Below, one piece after another: positions 1 to 5,230 of a DNA stretch of 5,230 nucleotides. Origin of the DNA: Candidatus Falkowiibacteriota bacterium (GTDB taxonomy: Archaea; Iainarchaeota; Iainarchaeia; Iainarchaeales; GCA-2688035); contig JAFCBY010000083.1 of the NCBI GenBank assembly GCA_017610485.1, forward strand, positions 1-5,230. Direction: 5' to 3'. Below the pieces are notes generated by a model. It was not told where the DNA came from and ran no database searches. It saw only the letters and a program-made list of their open reading frames with translations. Made by a program: the position numbers and the translations under genes. Numbering within the stretch: position 1 is the first letter of the stretch; every line of letters starts with the position of its first letter.

Positions 1-1
1 G

Positions 2-172
2 CTCTTGTTTCTGACAGAAGTCCGCTACATCGGAAGGGTTCGCGCCAGGCGCCTTTGGAGAGGCAACATAAGAACAATTTCCGACCTGAAAAAGGTTGAC
101 AGGGTCGACCTTGGCAGAATTCTAAGCCCTGGAATTGCGTCAAAGGTCAAGCAGGCCCTGGGTCAAAATTAG
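2..172 (+). CDS. hel308: Hel308-type DNA helicase, C-terminal end only
   Basis: This is the last 56 codons plus a TAG stop of a gene that begins left of the window. The peptide contains a helix-hairpin-helix pair: the first has the signature YIGRVRARRL followed by NIRTISDLKKVD, and the second has LSPGIASKVKQAL. This is the layout of the C-terminal domain (domain V) of archaeal Hel308, a Ski2-family 3'-5' DNA helicase acting on stalled replication forks. The Arg-Ala-Arg triplet at 41-49 matches the RAR motif of that domain, which contacts the single-stranded tail and couples DNA binding to ATP hydrolysis. The usual Tyr-Asn-Ala-Gly after the first hairpin is replaced here by Trp-Arg-Gly-Asn. 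The ATPase motor domains are outside the window, so a different Ski2-like helicase or another protein with tandem hairpins is possible but less likely. The stop is followed by an intergenic gap, so this looks like the end of its transcription unit. Confidence 0.8.
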   Translation, partial: LLFLTEVRYIGRVRARRLWRGNIRTISDLKKVDRVDLGRILSPGIASKVKQALGQN

Positions 173-221
173 CTGCGGGCATAACAGCCTCTTTCCAAAA
201 ACAGGCTCTGACACACTCTCT

Positions 222-236
222 GCAAATCTTTATTAA
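222..236 (+). promoter_or_regulatory. Putative archaeal BRE/TATA promoter of the giant surface-protein gene
   Basis: GCAAAT at 222-227 fits the purine-led, A-rich BRE pattern recognised by TFB. TTTATTAA at 229-236 is a reasonable archaeal TATA box right behind it. Transcription would be expected to begin roughly 22-27 bases downstream of the box centre, near 255-260, leaving a leader of about 30 bases before the ATG at 288. A second TATTAAT at 251-257 could be an alternative box but lacks an equally good BRE and would leave almost no leader. The assignment is by pattern only. Confidence 0.5.
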
Positions 237-249
237 TACTAAAAGTATT
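235..249. repeat. Inverted repeat AATACT-AAA-AGTATT, possible operator
   Basis: An exact 6-bp inverted repeat (235-240 and 244-249) with a 3-base spacer overlaps the downstream edge of the TATA box and lies before the predicted transcription start. It is flanked by two direct copies of TATTAAT (231-237 and 251-257). Archaeal repressors commonly bind at this location, so it is a candidate operator. The repeat is short and sits in AT-rich sequence, so chance is a real alternative. Confidence 0.35.
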
Positions 250-274
250 CTATTAATCAAAATAACCTTTGCCT

Positions 275-287
275 AGGTTTGGTTGAG
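275..287 (+). promoter_or_regulatory. Weak Shine-Dalgarno region that decides the start of the giant gene
   Basis: AGGT at 275-278 can pair with the ACCU of the archaeal 16S 3' end and leaves 9 bases to the ATG at 288. GGTTGAG at 281-287 also resembles the GGTGA core but abuts the start codon. The nearest in-frame stop upstream is TAA at 240-242. Between it and 288 there is no in-frame ATG or GTG, only a TTG at 279-281, so 288 is the preferred start. Confidence 0.45.
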
Positions 288-557
288 ATGGATTCAAAGT
301 TGAGAAAGATACTGAAGGAGTCAGCTGTTGGCGGCTCACCATCAGGGTCACAGCCAGGTGTTGCTGTTCCATCGTCTGGTGCGAGAAGCCCGCGACCTAG
401 CAAGGCCGACCCTCCATTGGGCAAAGTGGGCTCTTCAAATCCTCTCAAAAAGGCATATTTCTTCTTCGAGGACCGTTACTACACACTGCTTGACAAGATA
501 AACAAGATAGTGCCAATCTACAAGGTGGTTGACCCAATTGACAAGGCAATTCCCTCA
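288..557 (+). other. Cytoplasmic N-terminal tail of the giant protein (residues 1-90)
   Basis: Residues about 12-52 are rich in Ser, Pro and Gly with scattered Arg/Lys and look disordered. Residues 53-90 change character: an aromatic cluster (AYFFFEDRYYTLLDKI) is followed by IVPIYKVVDPIDKAIPSFP, which leads directly into the membrane span. The second part looks folded or membrane-apposed, perhaps an amphipathic helix, and could be a conserved pre-anchor segment. The net positive charge before the span supports an N-in orientation. No cysteine or N-glycosylation sequon occurs here. Confidence 0.6.
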
Positions 558-3500
558 TTTCCGCTGCTCATAGGGCTAATTGCCTCGGTCATAATCTTCT
601 TCATGCTGGTCTCTTTTGCAGAGCCCCCCATAGTTACAACTTTGCACATTGTAGACAACAAAAACGATTCCTTGGAGGGTGTTGCCATAGACCTCTCATT
701 CGACAACCAAAAGAAAAATCTTTTGACCGACAACTGGGGTGAAGTCTCCCTGGAAATACCTGAGTCAGAGGTAAGTGCAAAAGTCGCCCTTTCCAAAGAG
801 GACTTTGAGCCCCTTGAAAGGGAAATTACGCTGACAGCAAACGAAACCACTTCAATCACAATGCAACCTGAACCGAAAGGGAACTTAGAGCCAGATGAAG
901 CGGAAAAGACTGTGAAGGTCATCGACGATAGTACAGACAATCTTTTGAAAAAGGAGGTGACTTTGACCTTCCGGTGCCAGCCGCAGGGATCAACCCCTCC
1001 CCCGCAAACAGGCAGAACAGGCGAATTTAGGGTTACACATCCGAGAAACTGCGACACGCTTAGTGCAACAGCTCAAGCAGACGGCTACCTAAAGGGAAGC
1101 AAAACCCTTGGCTCTACAACCAACTACATCAATCTGACGCCAAACGTCGTTGAGACCACTGGGGACATAACTGTTATGGTAAAGGACAGTGACGGAAAAC
1201 CCGAAACAAACGTAGATACATGGGCTGTTGACGAAGTTACAAACATTGAGACAGTAAAGAGCAAAACAACCACAAGCGGAAGTGTCCAGCTCAAGGATCT
1301 GGAGCCAGGTTCCTACACAATTTCCGTGATCTCCGTTGATGGCCGTACAGGGGCGGAGACAGGCGTTTCGGTTACAGTGGGGGAGACTACTGTTGTAAGC
1401 ATAATCCTTCCAACAGCGGACGAAGTCAATTCCAGGAAGATTTACCTAAAGGTGATTGAAAAGGGGACACAAGACCCTATTGCAAACGTGCAGGCATTTA
1501 TTTACGATGGAAACCGGCTGGTTACCAGCGTCTCGAGCGACAGCGAGGGCATGGTTGAAAAAAAATTGGCAGATTCAAAGCCAAGCTACCTGCTTGTATT
1601 CTCGCACCCCGATTTTGTTTATACAGTAGAGCCAAACATTTCGCCAAAAGAGCGCTCAGACACTGAGCCAATCACAGTCCTTATGGTAAGGGCAACAACA
1701 GAGGAGCCAAACCCGACAAGCGGTAAAGTAAAAGCAATCCTTGTGGACGAGGCCAGTGAGCCTGTAGAGGACGCCCTTGTAAGCGTTTACAGCGCGATAT
1801 ACCCTAATATTCCACTAAATTTCTCTGCAGGAAAAACATTGGAGGACGGCACCTATACATTCTCAAATCTTGACCCCGGAGAATACTTGCTCAAGGCAAA
1901 GGATGAGGATGGAACGGCAGAAGGGCAATCGGAAGAATTCCATCTTGATGCAGGTGAAACAGTTGAAATGGAAGTACTGCTTGTCCTAGGGGCTGGCACA
2001 GTAGAGGTCAAGGTCTATGACCTGGAATCCGCCTCAAACGACCCTATTCAAAGCGCCGAAGTAGAGTTCATTGACGCGGCAGACGGGACAACAGTTCTTG
2101 ATTCCTGCACGACAGATCTAAAAGGAGAATGCAAGTCAGAGCCAATAGCAGCAGACCGATTTGTCTACGTACGCGCCTCAGCCCCGACCTTTTTACTTAA
2201 ATACGCGGCCTCTACAGTTGACATCGTAAACAAGAACAAGGCAAAGAGGGAGATCGGCCTAATGCGCGAAGAGAGCATTCCGTCAACAGCAGGAAAGATT
2301 GACACGATGTTCAGGTACTTCTGTGACGACATGGCCTGCAAAAGGGCGGCTGACAGGATTCAATCAGACCCTGAAGGCACAAAAACATATTATGCACTGT
2401 TCGAAATCTTAATTTCGGAAGAGGGTCTTTACCAAAACCCCATTCAGCACATACGCATTGGCCCTAATACTGAAATTGACCTCCCACTTCCAAATAACTA
2501 CAAGGCCAAAATCAGGGGTGTCTCAGGCCCACTTGTTTCTGACGCCATTCTCTCAACCTGCTGGAACAATGACCCGGTGGACCCTTTTACAGACTTGGAA
2601 ACCTGTGCAACCGACGGTGACGCCAAGCAGGCAAACATCTATTATCCTGACCTGCAGAAAAAGCAAATAATTCCGGTTGTTGTAAAGTTTATGGTTGAGC
2701 CAGGGCTTGCCGACGGCACAATGCTAGAATTCCGTTTCAAGGCCAAAGCGGTTTTCAAGGCCGAAGCGTCTTCAGATGACGAGCCAATCACGACAGCTGA
2801 AAAGGTCAAGCGCTTCCTGGTAAATGAGGCGCTCTGTGACGAACAAGACTTCGCTTGGGCCTTCATCTTGGAGAATAACCAGGGCCAGGTAACAGTTCTT
2901 GGCACAGACCCTGAGGAGCCAAACTACGTTATCCTAAACCAGGACTACAATTTAACCTACATGGTGTACAACTGCAGTGGAAGGGCTTTCAGCGATGCAA
3001 GCATTAGCGCGGAGCATAGCACTGGCTTCCCTAAAGTTATTTCCTTCACGTCATCAGAGCCATTTGAGTTTGGGCCTGCAAACGTCTACTCGCAAGCAAG
3101 CTTTTCCTTCCCGGCAAACGTAGAGATTTCCCACTCAATGCCAATCTTCATTGCATCAGAGGCAGATCTTGCCAAACTTGAGTTCACGCTTACGTTTGAT
3201 AATGGGTTGCAGTCCTCAATTGAAACAATTCCATTTTTGGTCTCGTCACAGCAGCTGCTCAAGATTGAGCACCAGCCAGACAGGCTCTCCCCCTATGGGA
3301 GCCCGGGCCTCACAGGCAAAGTTAGTGACAATTCCTCTGGTTTGCCGTTGGAAAATGTCCTTGTAAGCCTGAAGATATCTGATGGAGTCACAAGGACTGT
3401 GAATACTGCCTCGGATGGCATGTTTTCAATACTAAACATTGCAGGCCTTGAAGGCCTTAAAGAGGTAACCTTGACCTTGAGATCGGCAGGCTACCAAACC

Positions 3501-5230
3501 TTTGAAAAGCAGATAGAGATTGGAACCGCGCCCCCCCTGCCTGACCCAAGCCTTGACTGCATCACTGTTGAAAGGCCAGGCGAGGAAACAACAGACATAT
3601 TCTTTGTAAGAGACGGTAAAGCCTCGGAAATCCAAAGCGATTTCAGCATCACAAACGGCTGCCAGCAAGCCGTAACAGTGCTTCTTGAATCAGAGCTTGT
3701 TCTTAGCCCATCGCAGGCGATGCAGATTCCTGTGGGAGAGACAAAAAGGATAACGGTCAATGCAGAAACCCTCCTTAACTCAGCCTATGACATAACAATA
3801 GGTGAATATGGGATTGCTGTAAAGGCAAGGATTGCATCAGATGACGCCCTGGCAGGCTTCAGGGGCCCGATTCACATAGTAAGGATTTATGTGACAGACC
3901 CAACCAGCTGCTTCAAGTTGCTTGATCCAGCTGAACCAAGCGATCTAACCAAAACCAAGACATCCTTTGACATCAAGGCAGGGATTGCCGACGGCCTTAT
4001 AAAAAACACCTGCTTTGTTTTCTTTGAGGACCTGCGCTTACCCTCTGTCGAAAAAGTGGTCAGCTTCTCGGCTGCAGAAGAGTCATTTTCACTTTTACAC
4101 AGTTCTCCAACCCAGCCTGCCGAGGCAAAGATAAAGAAAAAAGTCTTTGACCCAACCGCCGAAAACTTCGACCAGTCAGGCGCCCTTGAATTCAAAGTGA
4201 CTGACAGTGGAGGCTATGTCTTCGTTGACTGGGTTGACTTCTTCATGACAGACAAAAATCACAACGGTGGGGACACGCACACTGTATTTGCCCAGACTTA
4301 CAGAGACGTTTGGTCGAACATTACGGCGCAACTGCCTTACACTGAAATAAGCTCTAGTTACCACTACGTCGAAAATTGCAATGACGAGTGCGTTACAGAT
4401 ATATTCAAATATTATGGTATAAAATTTCCTTTTACAACCTGCACAACAACATGCTCAGGCGAGTTTGTTGAAAACAAGTCTTTTAAGTCAGACCCTATTA
4501 TTGACAACCTAGGCTTGGTTGACACAGAAACCTTTTACCCCCAGGACGCACTTTATAATGATGTGGTTACAGCGCAACCAATCTGGCAGGGGCAGCACAA
4601 TGTCTGCAACAACAACCTCGGGGGCTTTGATGACCCCTTTGTGCCATGCAGCGTGCCTGATTACTTCGGCGGCGTTCCCTTGACATCCTACAATGTCGGC
4701 ATGATATCAAACAAGATTGGGCTTATGGCAGAGCAGACTACCGGCACGGAAATTTCTGGCCTGAGATGGCAGTACATTAGTACCGACAAGAGCCATGACG
4801 GGCTTATTGACTTTAAGGTTAGGAATAACACGCTCATGGGTGAAACCTATGCCATGATAGAGGTTGAGGATACAACCGGCAGGGACTTTGTGACAACCCA
4901 TAGGGATAACATCGATGTGGCTTGGGTCCTTTCAAAAAGAGGCGTGCGCTTCATATCAAATTCTGTAGTTCAGCTGGATAGTCCGATTACTTTGCGCAAG
5001 GGCGAGTATTTGGGCATAACCGTTGATGAGTCGGCCAATCCAAAATACTTTATTGGCAGGTCACTTGCCCAGGTCAATGCCAATCTATTGGAGCCTGAAG
5101 TTCCAAGAGAGCTTAGCAGGCTTAGTTTCACGCCAAGCGATTCCACTACAGGGTTCAAATTCGAGGATGATGAATATATTTCAACTTACCTTTTCTTTGA
5201 CGGGCAATGGAGCTCCAGTATAAACGACTT
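288..5230 (+). CDS. Giant signal-anchored surface protein with multiple Ig-like/carboxypeptidase-regulatory-like domains (C terminus outside window)
   Basis: The frame is open without interruption for 1,647 codons and runs off the right edge, so the true protein is longer. The first 90 residues are hydrophilic, basic and cysteine-free. Residues 92-111 form a single hydrophobic span, and everything after it is acidic, beta-rich and modular. This is type II (N-in, C-out) topology without a cleavable signal peptide. Six regulatory-like domains lie at about 113-661 and a seventh at 1004-1079. Cys-bridged Ig-like modules follow from 1089, then a twin CX3C element (1364-1389) and two DxNxNG/DxSxDG-type loops. 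All 20 cysteines and all 11 N-X-S/T sequons (N126, 185, 282, 450, 511, 888, 895, 1015, 1344, 1396, 1513) lie after the membrane span, which supports an extracellular, disulphide-bonded and probably glycosylated protein. No protease, glycosidase or other catalytic signature was seen. A role in adhesion, cell contact or envelope structure is inferred from architecture only. I do not recognise a named gene. Confidence 0.93.
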   Translation, partial: MDSKLRKILKESAVGGSPSGSQPGVAVPSSGARSPRPSKADPPLGKVGSSNPLKKAYFFFEDRYYTLLDKINKIVPIYKVVDPIDKAIPSFPLLIGLIASVIIFFMLVSFAEPPIVTTLHIVDNKNDSLEGVAIDLSFDNQKKNLLTDNWGEVSLEIPESEVSAKVALSKEDFEPLEREITLTANETTSITMQPEPKGNLEPDEAEKTVKVIDDSTDNLLKKEVTLTFRCQPQGSTPPPQTGRTGEFRVTHPRNCDTLSATAQADGYLKGSKTLGSTTNYINLTPNVVETTGDITVMVKDSDGKPETNVDTWAVDEVTNIETVKSKTTTSGSVQLKDLEPGSYTISVISVDGRTGAETGVSVTVGETTVVSIILPTADEVNSRKIYLKVIEKGTQDPIANVQAFIYDGNRLVTSVSSDSEGMVEKKLADSKPSYLLVFSHPDFVYTVEPNISPKERSDTEPITVLMVRATTEEPNPTSGKVKAILVDEASEPVEDALVSVYSAIYPNIPLNFSAGKTLEDGTYTFSNLDPGEYLLKAKDEDGTAEGQSEEFHLDAGETVEMEVLLVLGAGTVEVKVYDLESASNDPIQSAEVEFIDAADGTTVLDSCTTDLKGECKSEPIAADRFVYVRASAPTFLLKYAASTVDIVNKNKAKREIGLMREESIPSTAGKIDTMFRYFCDDMACKRAADRIQSDPEGTKTYYALFEILISEEGLYQNPIQHIRIGPNTEIDLPLPNNYKAKIRGVSGPLVSDAILSTCWNNDPVDPFTDLETCATDGDAKQANIYYPDLQKKQIIPVVVKFMVEPGLADGTMLEFRFKAKAVFKAEASSDDEPITTAEKVKRFLVNEALCDEQDFAWAFILENNQGQVTVLGTDPEEPNYVILNQDYNLTYMVYNCSGRAFSDASISAEHSTGFPKVISFTSSEPFEFGPANVYSQASFSFPANVEISHSMPIFIASEADLAKLEFTLTFDNGLQSSIETIPFLVSSQQLLKIEHQPDRLSPYGSPGLTGKVSDNSSGLPLENVLVSLKISDGVTRTVNTASDGMFSILNIAGLEGLKEVTLTLRSAGYQTFEKQIEIGTAPPLPDPSLDCITVERPGEETTDIFFVRDGKASEIQSDFSITNGCQQAVTVLLESELVLSPSQAMQIPVGETKRITVNAETLLNSAYDITIGEYGIAVKARIASDDALAGFRGPIHIVRIYVTDPTSCFKLLDPAEPSDLTKTKTSFDIKAGIADGLIKNTCFVFFEDLRLPSVEKVVSFSAAEESFSLLHSSPTQPAEAKIKKKVFDPTAENFDQSGALEFKVTDSGGYVFVDWVDFFMTDKNHNGGDTHTVFAQTYRDVWSNITAQLPYTEISSSYHYVENCNDECVTDIFKYYGIKFPFTTCTTTCSGEFVENKSFKSDPIIDNLGLVDTETFYPQDALYNDVVTAQPIWQGQHNVCNNNLGGFDDPFVPCSVPDYFGGVPLTSYNVGMISNKIGLMAEQTTGTEISGLRWQYISTDKSHDGLIDFKVRNNTLMGETYAMIEVEDTTGRDFVTTHRDNIDVAWVLSKRGVRFISNSVVQLDSPITLRKGEYLGITVDESANPKYFIGRSLAQVNANLLEPEVPRELSRLSFTPSDSTTGFKFEDDEYISTYLFFDGQWSSSIND
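561..620 (+). other. Transmembrane signal-anchor (residues 92-111)
   Basis: PLLIGLIASVIIFFMLVSFA is an uninterrupted hydrophobic stretch of 20 residues preceded by Lys-rich sequence and followed by Glu-Pro-Pro. It is the only convincing membrane span in the visible protein. It is too far from the N terminus (91 residues) and lacks a clear peptidase site for a classical cleaved signal peptide, so a retained signal-anchor is the better reading. Confidence 0.85.
624..2270 (+). other. Array of six consecutive carboxypeptidase-regulatory-like/Ig-like domains (residues 113-661)
   Basis: Approximate units are residues 113-195, 205-285, 292-375, 383-468, 479-566 and 570-661. The repeating pattern is a strand V-x-V-x-D, a G/D-x-P-[IVL]-x-[ND]-[AV]-x-V segment, a turn with Thr-x-x-x-G, a strand ending in L-[DE]-P-G-x-Y, and a final strand with GET followed by alternating hydrophobics. 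It is clearest in unit 3 (LKDLEPGSYTISV) and unit 5 (FSNLDPGEYLLKA). Units 1, 2, 4 and 6 are more diverged. Units 2 and 6 each contain one cysteine pair (230/255 and 607/615). In known proteins these all-beta domains act as spacers or carbohydrate/protein-binding stalks. No zinc carboxypeptidase domain is present, so the name reflects fold similarity, not activity. Boundaries are by eye. Confidence 0.7.
2271..3296 (+). other. Unassigned beta-rich middle region with short helical insert (residues 662-1003)
   Basis: Residues 674-698 contain a probable helix with C-x4-C (C679, C684) in MFRYFCDDMACKRAADRI. Alternating hydrophobic strands follow (YYALFEILI, IPVVVKFMV, LEFRFKAKAVFKAEA), with a cysteine pair at 758/773 in a Trp/Asn/Asp-rich loop. 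From C850 a module begins that ends its second strand in YMVYNC (C896) and continues as predicted strands to about 1000. This last part resembles the two cysteine modules further on (C at strand A, then aliphatic-x-N-C) but with a longer spacing of 46. I do not recognise a named family for 662-845. Confidence 0.5.
2736..2768 (+). repeat. Short in-frame tandem duplication (18-bp period)
   Basis: TTCAAGGCCAAAGCG at 2736-2750 recurs at 2754-2768 with a single A-to-G change, separated by one GTT codon. It encodes FKAKA-V-FKAEA (residues 817-827) inside a beta-rich stretch. Nearly identical codons suggest a recent local duplication or slippage event. Confidence 0.6.
3297..3524 (+). other. Seventh carboxypeptidase-regulatory-like domain (residues 1004-1079)
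   Basis: The order of elements is typical: GLTGKVSD, then GLPLENVLVSL, then a turn NTASDGMFSI, then VTLTLRSAGYQTFEKQIEIG. The central S-A-G-Y and the T-x-x-D-G-x-F are the best matches to the family consensus. It is separated from the six-domain array by about 340 residues of other sequence, so the same module appears to have been used twice in the protein. The Pro-rich segment right after it (APPLPDPSLD) looks like an interdomain linker. Confidence 0.75.
3552..3899 (+). other. Disulphide-type Ig-like module A, NEW3-like (residues 1089-1204)
   Basis: The module opens with LDCITVERP (C1091) and has the second cysteine at C1125 in FSITNGCQQAVTVLLE. It continues with IPVGETKRITVNAE and ends with YGIAVKAR and IVRIYVTD. 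The pattern of a strand ending in N-x-C, then V-T-V, then V-G-E-T-x-x-I-T-V, is that of Ig-like modules that bind nothing by themselves but pack in series on surface proteins. A disulphide 1091-1125 is predicted. The NEW3 comparison is by strand pattern only. Confidence 0.55.
3900..4190 (+). other. Disulphide-type Ig-like module B (residues 1205-about 1301)
   Basis: It begins PTSCFKLLDP (C1208), and the second cysteine C1242 lies in GLIKNTCFVFFEDL. The Cys-Cys distance is 34, identical to module A directly before it. The following strands are less clear. The C-terminal boundary near residue 1301 is a guess based on the change to GALEFKVTDSGG. Confidence 0.5.
4251..4274 (+). other. Putative calcium-binding loop 1 (residues 1322-1329)
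   Basis: DKNHNGGD fits the D-x-[DN]-x-[DN]-G pattern of DxDxDG calcium loops, with Asp1322, Asn1324 and Asn1326 as side-chain ligands. It lies between beta-like segments, not in an EF-hand helix pair. The similar loop at 4785-4811 supports the idea that the spacing is meaningful. Confidence 0.4.
4377..4454 (+). other. Twin CX3C element (C1364, C1368, C1385, C1389)
   Basis: The sequence reads C-x3-C-x16-C-x3-C within ENCNDECVTDIFKYYG and TTCTTTCSGE. Because the segment is predicted to be extracellular and the protein's other cysteines also come in pairs, two disulphides are the simplest reading. Metal binding by four cysteines is an alternative. The spacing recalls the twin CX3C pattern of small disulphide-linked helical hairpins, but no homology is claimed. 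Confidence 0.5.
4785..4811 (+). other. Putative calcium-binding loop 2 (residues 1500-1508)
   Basis: DKSHDGLID fits D-x-[DNS]-x-[DN]-G-x-x-D. Asp1500, Ser1502, Asp1504 and Asp1508 are in ligand positions, and the loop is followed by the strand FKVRNNT. It shares T-D-K-x-H-x-G with loop 1, about 178 residues earlier. Such loops commonly brace extracellular beta domains. Confidence 0.5.

Noticed and set aside
186..207. AGCCT/AGGCT inverted repeat after the helicase stop, as a terminator
   Set aside because: The stem is only 5 bp with a 12-base loop and is not followed by a T-run. Archaeal termination relies mainly on T-rich tracts, and none of note is present here.
518..1057. A 179-codon open frame on the minus strand
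   Set aside because: It lies wholly inside the giant gene. Its translation is low-complexity Ser/Val/Phe-rich sequence with no recognisable motif, and no promoter or ribosome binding site is evident. It is a shadow of the coding strand.
1558..1565. Run of eight A as a possible programmed frameshift or sequencing error
   Set aside because: The frame is open and domain-consistent on both sides in the same phase, so no shift is needed.
3442..3459. AGGCCTTGA/AGGCCTTAA tandem 9-mers
   Set aside because: Two 9-base copies with one difference encode A-G-L-E-G-L-K inside a domain. This is likely a chance consequence of repeated Gly-Leu codons.
3531..3537. Run of seven C as a possible phase-variation tract or indel
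   Set aside because: It encodes an Ala-Pro-Pro-Leu linker in the same frame as the flanking domains. Seven bases is short for phase variation, and no alternative frame is coding.
3432..3760. Two overlapping minus-strand open frames (3432-3668 and 3491-3760)
   Set aside because: Both are antisense to a continuous, domain-bearing + strand frame and overlap each other. Neither resembles a protein family.
4251..4283. HxxxDxH (His1325, Asp1329, His1331) as a catalytic metal site
   Set aside because: No supporting catalytic motif or third conserved ligand was found nearby. The segment is better explained as a calcium-type loop.

Overview
The window looks archaeal. At the left edge is the last part of a Hel308-type (Ski2-like) DNA helicase gene, a family best known from archaea. 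The 115-base gap after it carries an archaeal-style BRE/TATA promoter. The rest of the window is one enormous open reading frame on the + strand, starting at 288 and still open at base 5230. Its architecture (short basic cytoplasmic tail, one membrane anchor, then more than 1,500 residues of beta-rich, cysteine-paired extracellular modules) resembles the giant surface proteins of small-genome archaea of the DPANN type. That placement is an inference from style, not a marker-based assignment.

Layout: 2-172 is the C-terminal helix-hairpin-helix of the helicase. 173-287 is an AT-rich intergenic region with a BRE/TATA element, an exact 6-bp inverted repeat just downstream of it and a weak ribosome binding site. 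From 288 to the right edge is the giant gene (1,647 complete codons visible, C terminus missing). Within the protein, residues 1-90 are a cysteine-free, Ser/Pro/Gly-rich and basic tail. Residues 92-111 are the only convincing membrane span. Residues 113-661 are six successive carboxypeptidase-regulatory-like/Ig-like beta domains. Residues 662-1003 are a less recognisable beta-rich part with a short helical insert. Residues 1004-1079 are a seventh regulatory-like domain. Residues 1089 to about 1300 are two disulphide-type Ig-like modules with the same Cys-Cys spacing. The visible C-terminal part holds a twin CX3C element and two calcium-loop-like motifs.

The helicase and the giant gene are functionally unrelated and appear to be separately transcribed. 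The surface protein is most likely structural, adhesive or contact-forming. No catalytic motif was found, and its exact function cannot be read from this sequence. I saw no tRNA, rRNA, CRISPR array, insertion sequence or other mobile element. The other open frames within 288-5230, on both strands, look like shadows of the giant gene.
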